A DNA stretch of 64,000 nucleotides, taken from the NCBI GenBank assembly GCA_036502625.1, contig DASXYG010000121.1, positions 1 to 64,000 of the forward strand, written 5' to 3'. Below, one piece after another: positions 26,778-35,129 of the stretch. The notes under the pieces were generated by a model. It was not told the DNA's origin. It saw only the letters and a list, made by a program, of their open reading frames with translations, and ran no database searches. The DNA comes from DASXYG01 sp036502625. GTDB lineage: Bacteria; Actinomycetota; Actinomycetes; Streptosporangiales; Streptosporangiaceae. The first letter of the stretch is position 1, and each line of letters starts with the position of its first letter. A program made the translations under genes and the position numbers.

Positions 26778-27401
26778 TCACCCTGCGCCGCCCTCGCGGC
26801 GCAGGGTGAACCAGTACGTCGCGAAGGGGTTCGTTCCCGGGGTGACGTCCACGAGCTCCCATCCGGTGAACCGCTCGCGCAGCTCGTCGGCCGTCACGCC
26901 GGAGATGTCCTCGTCCAGCACACCCGGCCCGTAGCCGAACATCAGGAGCCGCGCGCCCGGTGCGGCCGCCCGGGTGACGCCGTCGGCGTACGCGTCGCGG
27001 CGGTGGCGCGGCACCCCGCAGTAGCAGCTCAGGTCGAAGAACAGGTCGTACGGCCCGGTCACGCCCAGGTCCGCGAGGCGGGTGGCGTCGCCGCACACCA
27101 GCCGCACCGGCGCGCCCGCCTTCGCGACCTTCTCCCGCGCCCGGCCGACCGCGATCTCGATCATGTCGACCGCCGTCACGTCCCAGCCCAGCCTGGCCAG
27201 GTAGATGGCGTTCGTGCCGGTGCCGCAGCCGAGCTCGAGCGCGCGGCCGGGCGGCCGGGCGGCCGGCCCGCTCGCCTCCGCGACCAGCTCGGGCGGCGTG
27301 ATCTCGCTGTCCCACGGCGGCCGTCCCGCCCGGTAGTACCTCTCGAGCACGCGCCGTACGGCCAGCTCCTCGTCCAGCTCGGTCTGCTCGGTCTCGGTCA
27401 T
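26778..27401 (-). CDS. Class I SAM-dependent methyltransferase
   Basis: A 207-residue Rossmann-fold methyltransferase. Motif I is ALELGCGTGTNAIYLA, the post-I acidic residue lies in VTAVDMIEIAVGRAR, and LVCGDATRLADLG holds motif II. The substrate is unknown; the size and TehB-like layout suggest a small-molecule or thiol/metalloid substrate. The ATG at 27401 was preferred because GGAGGACGCG precedes it; an ATG four codons upstream lacks a site. It is divergent from a TetR gene, with an operator-like dyad between, and so is probably TetR-controlled. Confidence 0.85.
   Translation of the reverse strand: MTETEQTELDEELAVRRVLERYYRAGRPPWDSEITPPELVAEASGPAARPPGRALELGCGTGTNAIYLARLGWDVTAVDMIEIAVGRAREKVAKAGAPVRLVCGDATRLADLGVTGPYDLFFDLSCYCGVPRHRRDAYADGVTRAAAPGARLLMFGYGPGVLDEDISGVTADELRERFTGWELVDVTPGTNPFATYWFTLRREGGAG
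26780..26807. terminator. Bidirectional terminator hairpin between msiK and methyltransferase
   Basis: Perfect 12-bp arms (ACCCTGCGCCGC / GCGGCGCAGGGT) flank a CCTC loop. The stem lies inside the last codons of the methyltransferase gene and 72 bases after the msiK stop. No U-tract follows, which is usual for high-GC actinobacteria. It could end both convergent transcripts. Confidence 0.7.
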
Positions 27402-27424
27402 CGCGTCCTCCATGTGATCTCTTC

Positions 27425-27443
27425 ACTAGAGTTGAACTCTAGT
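27425..27443. promoter_or_regulatory. TetR-type operator between divergent genes
   Basis: ACTAGAGTT and AACTCTAGT form a perfect 9-bp inverted repeat around a single G. A further CTCTAGAG dyad half lies just downstream (about 27449-27457). The element sits between the methyltransferase start (27401) and the TetR start (27471) and overlaps where both promoters must lie. That is the expected geometry for a TetR repressor controlling itself and its divergent target. Confidence 0.8.
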
Positions 27444-27470
27444 AACTGACTCTAGAGATACACTGTCCGC

Positions 27471-28103
27471 GTGAGTACGGTCAAGCGCCCGGACAAGCGG
27501 GCCGAACGGTCCAGGCAGACCCGCGAGAAGATCATCGACGCGGCCCGCGACCTGTTCGTGGAGGACGGCTACGGCGCGACGAACCTCCAGGCCGTCGCCG
27601 ACCGCGCGGGCGTCGCCGTCCAGACGATCTACTTCGTCTTCCACAACAAGCGGACGCTCTTCAAGGACGTCGTCGACACCACCATCGCCGGCGACACCGA
27701 ACCGGTAGCCACCATGGACCGCCCGTGGTTCCAGGCCGCCCTCGCCGCCGAGACCGCCGACGACCTGCTCCGCACCTACACCAAGGGCAGCCGCGCCATC
27801 CTCGACCGGGTGGCCCCCATCATGGCGATGGTCGCCTCCGCGTCCGCCGCCGACCCGGAGATCGCCACCCTGTGGCCCACCGACACCGACCCCCGCTACA
27901 CAGTGGTGTCCACCCTCGCGAAGTCCCTGGTCACCAAGCCCGACGCCCGCCCCGGCCTCACCCCGAAGACCGCCGCCGACATCATCTACGCCCTACTCAG
28001 CCCCGAGCTGTACCTGGTCCTCGTCCGCGACCGCTCCTGGCCCTCATCCCGCTACCAACGCTGGGCCCACGAACTCCTCCGCACCCAACTAACCGCGACC
28101 TGA
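27471..28103 (+). CDS. TetR-family transcriptional regulator
   Basis: A 210-residue repressor. The N-terminal helix-turn-helix runs through RSRQTREKIIDAARDLF, GATNLQAVADRAGVAVQTIY and FVFHNKRTLFKDVV (residues about 15-65), followed by an all-helical ligand domain. The GTG start lies about ten bases after a TAGAGATACACT -10-like region, so the transcript may be nearly leaderless. It probably represses the divergent methyltransferase through the dyad at 27425-27443. Eight bases after its stop begins the first of the hairpin repeats. Confidence 0.9.
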   Translation: MSTVKRPDKRAERSRQTREKIIDAARDLFVEDGYGATNLQAVADRAGVAVQTIYFVFHNKRTLFKDVVDTTIAGDTEPVATMDRPWFQAALAAETADDLLRTYTKGSRAILDRVAPIMAMVASASAADPEIATLWPTDTDPRYTVVSTLAKSLVTKPDARPGLTPKTAADIIYALLSPELYLVLVRDRSWPSSRYQRWAHELLRTQLTAT

Positions 28104-28111
28104 CCCCCACG

Positions 28112-28900
28112 AAGCATTCCCGGGGTTGGGCCGCGGGGGCTCCGCCCTCACCCCGCCCCGCTCTCCCGGCAGGCTCAGAGGCACCCGCCCCAACCCCGGG
28201 TTCCCGGGCGGCGGACCCCGGGGCGGGATCCAGAGCGCACAGCGACAAAGGCCGCGCTACGCGCGACAGACCTCCCGCGACCTTCGCGGGGCATTCTCGG
28301 GGTTGGGCCGCGGGGGGCTCCGCCCTCATCGCGCTCCGGTTTCCGGGCATGCTCAGGCGCTGCTGCCTCTCCCCTCCCCGGTCTCCGGGAGGGCTCAGAG
28401 CCCCCGTCCTCACCCCCCGTCTCCGGCGGCGGGCTCTGGAGGCGGGGTAGGGCGCCGCGGCGATAAAGGCCGCGCTCCGCGCGACTGCCTTCCCGCGACC
28501 CTCGCGAAGCATTCCCAAGGTTGGGCCGCAGGGGCTCCGCCCTCACCCCGCCCCGCTCTCCCGGCAGGCTCAGAGGAGCCCGCCCCAGCCCCCGGGTTCC
28601 GGGCGGACCCCGGGGCGGGATCCGGGAGTGCGCAGCGCCAAAGGCCGCGCTCCGCGCGACAGACCTCCCGCGACCCTCGCGGGGCATTCTCGGGGTTGGG
28701 CCGCGGGGGGCTCCGCCCTCACCCCGCCCCGATCTCCACGGAGGCTCCGCCCTCACACCGCCCTGATTCCCGGAACAAGCTCGGGGCTTGGGCCTCCCGC
28801 CCTGCCCCGACCTGACTCCGGGCGGGTCCCAGGCGCGGGGGGTTCGGCGTCCCGCCCCGCGCCCTCGTCCCGCATCGTCAAAACCGGGCCAACTCCACCC
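28112..28900 (+). repeat. Hairpin repeat array 1 (four copies, plus orientation)
   Basis: No credible gene lies between 28104 and 28911. The stretch holds four copies of a unit ending in GGGTTGGGCCGCGGGGGCT, with TTGGG anchors at 28126, 28303, 28521 and 28696. Full units begin with AAAGGCCGCGCT, pass through two small hairpins (CGCGC-TNC-GCGCG and CGCGA-CCY-TCGCG) and end near CTCCGCCCTCA. Copy 1 is truncated at its 5' side. Copies 1+2 and 3+4 form a higher-order tandem of about 394 bases. Open frames here are proline/arginine-rich and differ in every frame, so they are not counted as genes. Confidence 0.8.
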
Positions 28901-28911
28901 GGCTCGCCCCC

Positions 28912-29346
28912 TCAGTCGAGGCAGAACTCGTTGCCCTCGATGTCCTGCATCACGATGCAGGACTCGTTTTCCTCATCCGCGGGCAGCAGCCGCAGGCGGG
29001 TCGCGCCGAGCGCGATCAGGCGTGTGCATTCGGCCTCGAGTGTGGCGAGGCGTTCTTCGCCCACCAGGCCGGTGCCGGCCCGTACGTCGAGATGCACCCG
29101 GTTCTTGACGACCTTGCCTTCGGGGACGCGCTGGAAGAACAGGCGCGGGCCCACGCCTGTGGGGTCGCTGCACACGAACGCCGAATCGCGCTCGTCCGGC
29201 GGCAGCGAGCGGTTGAAATCGTCCCAGGTGGCGAACCCCTCCGGCGCCGGCGGTACGACGTACCCCAGCACCTCGCACCAGAAGCGGGCGACGCGCTCGG
29301 GTTGAGCGCAATCGAAGGTGACCTGGACCTGCTTGACCGTCGGCAT
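28912..29346 (-). CDS. VOC superfamily (glyoxalase-like) protein
   Basis: A 144-residue protein of the vicinal oxygen chelate fold with paired beta-alpha-beta-beta-beta modules. It opens with MPTVKQVQVTFDCAQPERVARF and includes RLFFQRVPEGKVVKNRVHLDV and a C-terminal VMQDIEGNEFCLD, all typical of the glyoxalase_6 subgroup, whose substrates are mostly unknown. No clear ribosome site precedes the ATG, and a CACTATTGT -10-like string lies just upstream, so a leaderless transcript is likely. Repeat arrays flank it on both sides. Confidence 0.85.
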   Translation of the reverse strand: MPTVKQVQVTFDCAQPERVARFWCEVLGYVVPPAPEGFATWDDFNRSLPPDERDSAFVCSDPTGVGPRLFFQRVPEGKVVKNRVHLDVRAGTGLVGEERLATLEAECTRLIALGATRLRLLPADEENESCIVMQDIEGNEFCLD

Positions 29347-29534
29347 CGGACCACAATAGTGGCGGGTGGTGTCCACTGAGAACTGGATTTCATCGCCCGC
29401 GCGGGTGGAGTTCGCGGGTGGAATGAGTCGGTGACGCGCGGTGCCGGGGAGGGCGTTGAAATTGCCGGACGCGGTGAGACTGCGCCGCCTTCGAGATGTG
29501 GCAGCGCGTGGCTTATCCAATACGGAAAGCGCCC

Positions 29535-29840
29535 CATAGGGCGGCAGCCCCGCGGCCCAACTCCGAGAATGCTCTGCGTAGGTCGCGGGAAATCTGTCGC
29601 GCGTCAGCGCGGCCTTTGTCGTCACGGCACGCCCGGAGGCGGGGCCGGGTTAGGGCGGCAGCCCCGCGGCCCAGCCCTGAAAACGCTCCGCGAAGGTCGC
29701 GGGAAAACTGTCGCGCAGCGCGGCCTTTTCAACCCGGAACCCGGCCACGCTGAGGCGGCAGGCCGCGGCCCAACCCCAAGAACGCTCTGCGGAAGTCGCG
29801 GGAAGGGCTGTCGCGCGTCAACGCGGCCTTTGTCGTCCGA
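29535..29840 (-). repeat. Hairpin repeat array 2 (three copies, minus orientation)
   Basis: Three copies of the same family lie at about 29539-29621, 29653-29730 and 29751-29836, all inverted relative to array 1. Each reads on the minus strand as AAAGGCCGCGCT, then TCCCGCGACC, then a GGGTTGGGCCGCGG-like end. The nearest copy lies only about ten bases after the stop of the nitronate monooxygenase gene, reading in its direction of transcription. The remaining bases 29347-29534 hold no gene and should contain the VOC promoter. Confidence 0.78.
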
Positions 29841-29846
29841 GGGCGT

Positions 29847-30866
29847 TCACGTATTGGCCAGGGTCGCCATGACCGCCGTGGTCGGGATGGCGCGGGCCTG
29901 GGTGTGGGCGGTGCCCGCCCAGAGGTTGAGGGCGTTCGCGTTGCCGGACTTGGCGGCCGCGGCGCGCAACGGGGACGTCAGGTAGTGGATCTGGGGGTAC
30001 GCGGCGGGGGCCGCCTCGCTGTGGTCGCGCATGAAGGTGTTCACCAGACCGCGGGCGCGGCGGCCGCTGAACACGCGGGTCACGGCCGTCTCGGCGTACG
30101 CGGGGTCGGTGAGGGCCGCCTGGTGGGCGGGTTTCGCGGCGCTCTCGGGGGTGCGGAGGAACGCCGTGCCGCACTGTGCGGCTACCGCACCGGCCGCGCA
30201 GACCCGGGCCACGTCCGCGCCGGTCATGATGGCACCAGCGGCGACCAGGGGCAGGGGCGTGGCCGCGCGTACGGCGGCCAGCAGGTCCAGCAGCGGCACC
30301 GTGCGCTCGGCCGCGTCCGAGAACGAGCCCTGATGGCCGCCGGACTCCGCGCCCTGTACGCACAGGAACTCCGCGCCCGCGTCCTCGGCGGCGCGCGCCT
30401 CGTCCGGCGTGGTGACGGTGACGCCGACCGTGCTGCCGCTCCCCCGCAACCCGGCCAGCACATCGCCGGACGGGCACCCGAACGTGAACGTGACCACCGG
30501 CACCGGGTCGCGGCGCAGCAGCGCGAGCTTCGCGTCCCACGCGTCATCGCGCCACACCGGATCGCCGAGCCCGGCGCCCAGGCGCTCGGCGTCGCCCCGC
30601 AGCCGGTCGGCGTACGCGGCGACCGCCGCCGGGTCGCCGGTGTCCCGCCCGGGGACGAACACGTTCACGCCGAACGCCCCGGTCGTACGGGCGCGGACGG
30701 CCGCGATGTCCTCGGCCAGCCCGGAGGCCGTACGGTATCCGGCGGCCAGGAACCCGAGCCCGCCCGCCTCGGTCGCCGCGGCCGCCATCGCGGGCGTCGT
30801 CGCCCCGGCCATCGGGGCCTGCACGACCGGCACGGCAAGCCCGCCCAGAAGATCACCCGCACTCAT
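29847..30866 (-). CDS. Nitronate monooxygenase (2-nitropropane dioxygenase family)
   Basis: A 339-residue FMN-dependent TIM-barrel enzyme. VVQAPMAGATTPAMAAAATEAGGLGFLAAGY at the N terminus (cited in part), FGVNVF, CVQGAESGGHQGSF and LVAAGAIMTGADVA are diagnostic. It oxidises alkyl nitronates, including the toxin 3-nitropropionate, to carbonyl compounds and nitrite. The QGAESGGHQG segment carries the His linked to catalysis in class I enzymes. It is monocistronic, bordered by hairpin repeat arrays on both sides. Confidence 0.9.
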   Translation of the reverse strand: MSAGDLLGGLAVPVVQAPMAGATTPAMAAAATEAGGLGFLAAGYRTASGLAEDIAAVRARTTGAFGVNVFVPGRDTGDPAAVAAYADRLRGDAERLGAGLGDPVWRDDAWDAKLALLRRDPVPVVTFTFGCPSGDVLAGLRGSGSTVGVTVTTPDEARAAEDAGAEFLCVQGAESGGHQGSFSDAAERTVPLLDLLAAVRAATPLPLVAAGAIMTGADVARVCAAGAVAAQCGTAFLRTPESAAKPAHQAALTDPAYAETAVTRVFSGRRARGLVNTFMRDHSEAAPAAYPQIHYLTSPLRAAAAKSGNANALNLWAGTAHTQARAIPTTAVMATLANT

Positions 30867-30989
30867 GCGCCCGACCCTACGCGCGGCCCCGCCCGGACAC
30901 GGACGAGACCACGCCCGAGCGCCCGGCCGCCAGATGAGACCGCGATCGAGCGTCCGATCCCGGCCGCGCGCCAGGCGAGGCCGCGCGCA

Positions 30990-31655
30990 AATCGCGATGG
31001 GGTGAGGGCGGAGCCGCGCGGCCCAACCCCGAGGATGCTTCGCGAAGGTCGCGGGAAATCAGTCGCGCGCAGCGCGGCCTTTGTCGCCACGGCACACCCG
31101 CCCCCTGCCTGCCCAGAACCAGGGACGGGGCGAGGCCGGGACGCCCGTGCCTTCCCCGAGCCAGGTCTGGCTGGGGCGGGAACCTCGAGCCTGCCGGGAA
31201 AGCGGGGCGCGATGAGGGCGGAGCCCCCGCGGCCTAACCCCCAAGAATGCTTCGCGGGGGTCGCGGGAAGGCAGTCGCGCGTAGCGCGGCCTTGTCGCCG
31301 AGGCGCCCCACCCCGCCTCCAGAGCCCGCCGCCGGAGACCGGGGCGGGTGAGGACGGGGGCTCTGAGCCCTCCCGGAAACCGGGGCGGGGTGAGGGCGGC
31401 AGCGTCCGAGCCTGCCCGGAACCAGGCCAGGCCGGAACCCCCGAACCTGCCCGGAAACCGGGGCGCGATGAGGGCGCAGCCCCCGCGGCCCAACCCCGAG
31501 AACGCTCCGCGAAGGTCGCGGGAAGGCAGTCGCGCGCAGCGCGGCCTTTGTCGCCGAGGCGCCCCACCCCGCCTCCAAAGCCCGCCGCCGAAGACCGGGG
31601 CAGGTGAGGACGGGGGCTCTGAGCCCTCCCGGAGACCGGGGCGGGCGGGAGTGGG
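30990..31655 (-). repeat. Hairpin repeat array 3 (three copies, minus orientation)
   Basis: Copies lie at about 31001-31090, 31211-31300 and 31465-31560. Between and after the last two is a second conserved block: CCCCACCCCGCCTCC, then a GGGCTCTGAGCCCTCCCGG hairpin, at 31303-31390 and 31560-31645. This gives a composite unit of about 254 bases. The same block occurs inverted at 28365-28455 in array 1. The array follows the dppF stop and reads in its direction. No gene is supported in 30867-31668. Confidence 0.78.
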
Positions 31656-31668
31656 GGCCCCGCGGGTG

Positions 31669-32991
31669 CTACGCGGGTGCCTCCTGGATGGCTGGGTCGT
31701 GGAGGTGGCAGGCGACCTCGACGTCGCCGATCAAGGTCAGGCCCGGGTCCGTGCCGTCGCGGAAGGCGACCTCGGCGTGGCCCCCCTTCGCGCGGATGTC
31801 GGCTACGCCGCGCCACAGCGGCTCGTCGGTGTCGGAGTCGCGGATTCGGGTGAGGCGGGCGGCTACCTCCTCGCCCATGTGGCCGGACGCGGCGGCGACC
31901 TGTACGGTGCCGCGCTGGCCGTCCAGGGCGGTCAGGTCGGCGAACAGGGACGACTCCGCCAGGTAGTCGTCCTCGGTGAGGGTCGTCCAGCGTTCCTCCA
32001 GGAGGGCGCGCAGGTCGCGGCCCTCCCAGCCGCACACCTCGAACGCCTTCGGGCACCGCGGGTGGAACGAGCACCCGGCGGGGCGGATCGCGGCGTCCGG
32101 CACCTCGCCGCGCGGCACCTCGCGGGACACCTCCACGCGCGGGTCCGGCTCGGGGACCGCGGCCAGCAGGGAGCGGGTGTACGGGTGCCGGGGGTTGGCG
32201 AAGATCTCCTCGGTCGGGCCGAGCTCCACGATGCGGCCGAGGTACATGATCGCGATGCGGTCGCAGAAGAACTTGGCCGTGGCGAGGTCGTGCGTGATGT
32301 AGACGTACGTCAGGCCCAGCTCGCGCCTGAGGTCCTGCATCAGCTCGATGACCTTCGCGCGGACGCTCATGTCGAGCATGGAGGCCGGTTCGTCGGCGAC
32401 CACCAGCTTCGGCTCCATGATCGTCGCGCGGGCGAACACCGCGCGCTGCTTCTGCCCGCCGGAGAGGTCCGCCGGGTACTTGTCCATGAACCGCTCCACC
32501 GGCGCGAGCCCCACGCGTTCGAGCGCGGTGACGACACGTTCGCGCAGCTCGGTGTCCGTACGGACCATCTTGTGGATGCGCAGCGGATGGCCGATGGCCG
32601 TCTGGAGGTCCATCGCGGGGTTCAGCGAGGCGTGCGGGTCCTGGAAGGCCATCTGCAGCTCGCGGCGCAGCGGGCGCAGGTTGTGCTCGCTCATGCCGAC
32701 GAGCTCGTGCCCGGCGTAGCCGATGCTGCCGCCGGTGGCGGGCACCAGGCCGAGCAGCGCGCGGCCGAGTGTGGTCTTGCCGCTGCCCGACTCCCCCACC
32801 AGGCCGAGCACCTCGCCGCGGCGCAGCCCGAACGACACGCCGTCGACCGCGCGTACGGCGCCGCCGCCGCGGCCGGTGAACCGCGACAGGGCGCCGCCGC
32901 GCAGCGCGAAGTGGACTTCGAGGTCGCGGACGTCCATCAGGAGGTCGTCGGCGCCGACCTCCGGCGTCTCCGGCTCAAGCTTCGTCGGCAA
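31669..32991 (-). CDS. Peptide ABC transporter ATPase (DppF/OppF-like)
   Basis: A 440-residue ATPase. The Walker A is GESGSGKTTLGRA, the Q-loop MAFQDPHASLNP, the signature LSGGQKQRAVFARA and the Walker B LVVADEPASMLD. An oligopeptide-type C-terminal CSFHPRCP segment follows. The TTG start has a GGGAGG site eight bases upstream and overlaps the dppD stop by 17 bases. About 100 residues after the CxxHPRC motif (SSLFADLTALDGQRGTVQVA through the end) exceed the usual family length and are unexplained. It powers, with DppD, the permeases encoded upstream. Confidence 0.9.
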   Translation of the reverse strand: MPTKLEPETPEVGADDLLMDVRDLEVHFALRGGALSRFTGRGGGAVRAVDGVSFGLRRGEVLGLVGESGSGKTTLGRALLGLVPATGGSIGYAGHELVGMSEHNLRPLRRELQMAFQDPHASLNPAMDLQTAIGHPLRIHKMVRTDTELRERVVTALERVGLAPVERFMDKYPADLSGGQKQRAVFARATIMEPKLVVADEPASMLDMSVRAKVIELMQDLRRELGLTYVYITHDLATAKFFCDRIAIMYLGRIVELGPTEEIFANPRHPYTRSLLAAVPEPDPRVEVSREVPRGEVPDAAIRPAGCSFHPRCPKAFEVCGWEGRDLRALLEERWTTLTEDDYLAESSLFADLTALDGQRGTVQVAAASGHMGEEVAARLTRIRDSDTDEPLWRGVADIRAKGGHAEVAFRDGTDPGLTLIGDVEVACHLHDPAIQEAPA

Positions 32992-34000
32992 CGCTGATCG
33001 CCTCCCGCTCCAGGGGTTCGGTTCCGTTCGCCGGCACCTGGTCGTGCGGGCCGTGCAGCCAGCACTCGGTGCGCTGGCCGGTCTCCAGCCGTACGGGGAC
33101 CGGCGCCTTCTCCACGCACACCCGCATGGCGTCCGGGCAGCGCAGGTGGAAGCGGCAGCCGGACGGCGGGTCGGCGAGGTCGGGCGGCGCGCCCGGGATG
33201 GAGTGCAGGTCGGTGGTGTGCAGCGAGATCGTGGACGCCAGCAGCTCCCGGGTGTACGGATGCTTGGGCTCGGCGAAGACCTCGCGCGCGTCGCCGATCT
33301 CGACGATGCGCCCCGCGTACATCACCGCGACCCGGTCGCACGCCTCGGCGACGATGCCGAGGTTGTGCGTGATCAGCAGCATGGCCGTACGGAAGTTCTG
33401 CCGCAGATCGCCGAGCAGCCGCAGGATCTGCGCCTCCACCAGGACGTCGAGCGCCGTGGTGGGCTCGTCGGCGACCATGAACGCGGGGTGCAGCACCAGG
33501 GTCAGCGCGATCATGATGCGCTGGCGCATGCCGCCGGAGAACTCGTGCGGGTAGTTGTCGTACCTGCTGGGCGGGATGCCCACGTGGCGCAGCGCCTCGA
33601 CGGCCCGCTCCCGCATGCCCTTCTTGCCCAGCCCCGGCTCGTGGATCTTGAGCGTCTCCTCGAAGTGCTCGCTGACCCGCATGAGCGGGTTGAGCCGGGT
33701 CATCGGCTCCTGGAACACCAGCCCCAGCTCCGGCCCGCGCAGCCCTTCGAGCTCCTTGCGCGGCAGCCCGACCAGTTCGCTGCCCTTGAACCGCAGCGAC
33801 CCGTCCATCGCGGACCCGCGCGGCAGCAGCCCGAGGATGGCCCGCCCGAGCGTCGACTTCCCGCACCCGGACTCCCCGACCAGCCCCAGCGTCTCCCCCT
33901 CGTACACGGCGAAACTGACCCCGTCGACCGCGCGCACGGGCCCGCGCTCGGTGCCGTACCAGACGCGGAGATCGTCGGCGGCGAGGACCGGCTCGGTCAT
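32975..34000 (-). CDS. Peptide ABC transporter ATPase (DppD/OppD-like)
   Basis: A 341-residue ATPase. The Walker A is GESGCGKSTLGRA, the Q-loop VFQEPMTRLNP, the signature FSGGMRQRIMIA and the Walker B FMVADEPTTALD, with the peptide-transporter tail CRFHLRCPDAMRVC near 300. The ATG overlaps the dppC stop in an ATGA junction. It forms the ATPase heterodimer with the DppF-like protein. Typical substrates are di- or oligopeptides, but nickel- and opine-type systems share this architecture. Confidence 0.92.
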   Translation of the reverse strand: MTEPVLAADDLRVWYGTERGPVRAVDGVSFAVYEGETLGLVGESGCGKSTLGRAILGLLPRGSAMDGSLRFKGSELVGLPRKELEGLRGPELGLVFQEPMTRLNPLMRVSEHFEETLKIHEPGLGKKGMRERAVEALRHVGIPPSRYDNYPHEFSGGMRQRIMIALTLVLHPAFMVADEPTTALDVLVEAQILRLLGDLRQNFRTAMLLITHNLGIVAEACDRVAVMYAGRIVEIGDAREVFAEPKHPYTRELLASTISLHTTDLHSIPGAPPDLADPPSGCRFHLRCPDAMRVCVEKAPVPVRLETGQRTECWLHGPHDQVPANGTEPLEREAISVADEA

Positions 34001-35007
34001 GCGTCCCCCTTCGGCTCGATCGGCTGTTCCAGGGCGCGTGGTGGGAGGACGACCTTGGCGATGCGGCGGCGGCGCAACGTGGGGTTGTAGACGTCGTTCA
34101 GGCCCTCGCCGACCAGGGTGAGCGCGGTTACCGCGAGGACGATCGCGATGCCGGGGTAGACGCCGGTCCACCAGATGCCGGCGCCGGCGTCGTCGATGGC
34201 GCGCTGGAGGTCGTAGCCCCATTCGGCGGCGTCGGTGGGCTGGATGCCGTAGCCGAGGAAGCCGAGGCCGGCCAGCGTGGAGATCGCGTCGGCGGCGTTC
34301 AGCGTGGCGATCACCGGCACCGACTGCACCACGTTGGAGAAGAGGTACTTCGTGATGATCGTGCGCGGCTGCGCGCCGATCGCCCGCGCCGCCTCGACGT
34401 ACGTCGCCTCGCGCGCGGACAGCGTCGAATTTCGTACGACACGGAAGTACTGCGGTATGTACACCACCGTGATCGCCAGCGCGGCCGTCACCACGCCCCC
34501 GCCGAGCAGGCCGGACAGCAGGAACGCCGCCACGATGGCCAGCAGCAGGTACGGGAACGCGAACAGCGCGTCCATGATCAGCACCAGGATGCGGTCGAGC
34601 CAGCCGCCGAAGTAGCCGGACAGCAGCCCCAGCGGCACGCCGATGACCAGCGAGAAGATCACCGCGAGGAGCATCACCTCAAGCGCGGTGCGCGCGCCGT
34701 AGACGACGCGGGAGAACACGTCGAACTGCATCACGGTCGTGCCGAACAGGTGTCCCGCGCCGGGCGCGCCCTGCTTCGGGAACGTGTGGCCGGCCGCCTG
34801 GTACTGCGCGAAGCCGTACGGCGCGATCAGCGGCGCGAAGACCGCCATGATCACGAACAGCGCGGTCAGCACGATGCCGGACCACAGCAGCCACTTCGGC
34901 AGGCCCTGCGCCTCGGCGATCGGCGCCAGCAGGCGGCGCATGCCACGGCGGCCGCCGCCGGGCCCGTCGCCCCCGCCGGGTGTCGGGGCAATCGTCAGTT
35001 GTGCCAT
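33997..35007 (-). CDS. Peptide ABC transporter permease (DppC-like)
   Basis: A 336-residue inner-membrane permease with a glycine-rich cytoplasmic N terminus, six helices and the EAA loop YVEAARAIGAQPRTIITKYLF. ALFAFPYLLLAIV and FLGYGIQPTDAAEWG are DppC-typical. Its start now lies about 1.3 kb from dppB because a TnpB element separates the two. Expression must come from read-through of the element or from a promoter within 35008-35129. Confidence 0.92.
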   Translation of the reverse strand: MAQLTIAPTPGGGDGPGGGRRGMRRLLAPIAEAQGLPKWLLWSGIVLTALFVIMAVFAPLIAPYGFAQYQAAGHTFPKQGAPGAGHLFGTTVMQFDVFSRVVYGARTALEVMLLAVIFSLVIGVPLGLLSGYFGGWLDRILVLIMDALFAFPYLLLAIVAAFLLSGLLGGGVVTAALAITVVYIPQYFRVVRNSTLSAREATYVEAARAIGAQPRTIITKYLFSNVVQSVPVIATLNAADAISTLAGLGFLGYGIQPTDAAEWGYDLQRAIDDAGAGIWWTGVYPGIAIVLAVTALTLVGEGLNDVYNPTLRRRRIAKVVLPPRALEQPIEPKGDA

Positions 35008-35129
35008 CAGATGCGCGAGTCCAATGATCCGCCGCTGTCACGGCGCGAACCCGCGTTCCCCCCTCCTATGTCGGTGGCGACAGATAGATTCGCTCGCGGT
35101 CGTTCGTATGGTCGATACAGGGAGGGCGA

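Noticed and set aside
28126..28815. Proline- and arginine-rich frames in the hairpin repeat arrays
   Set aside because: The frames follow the repeats, are equally open in several frames on both strands, and differ between copies. No start is supported.
35008..35129. A TnpA (Y1 transposase) gene upstream of tnpB
   Set aside because: Only about 120 bases are available and no HUH or Tyr motif is present, so the element is TnpB-only.
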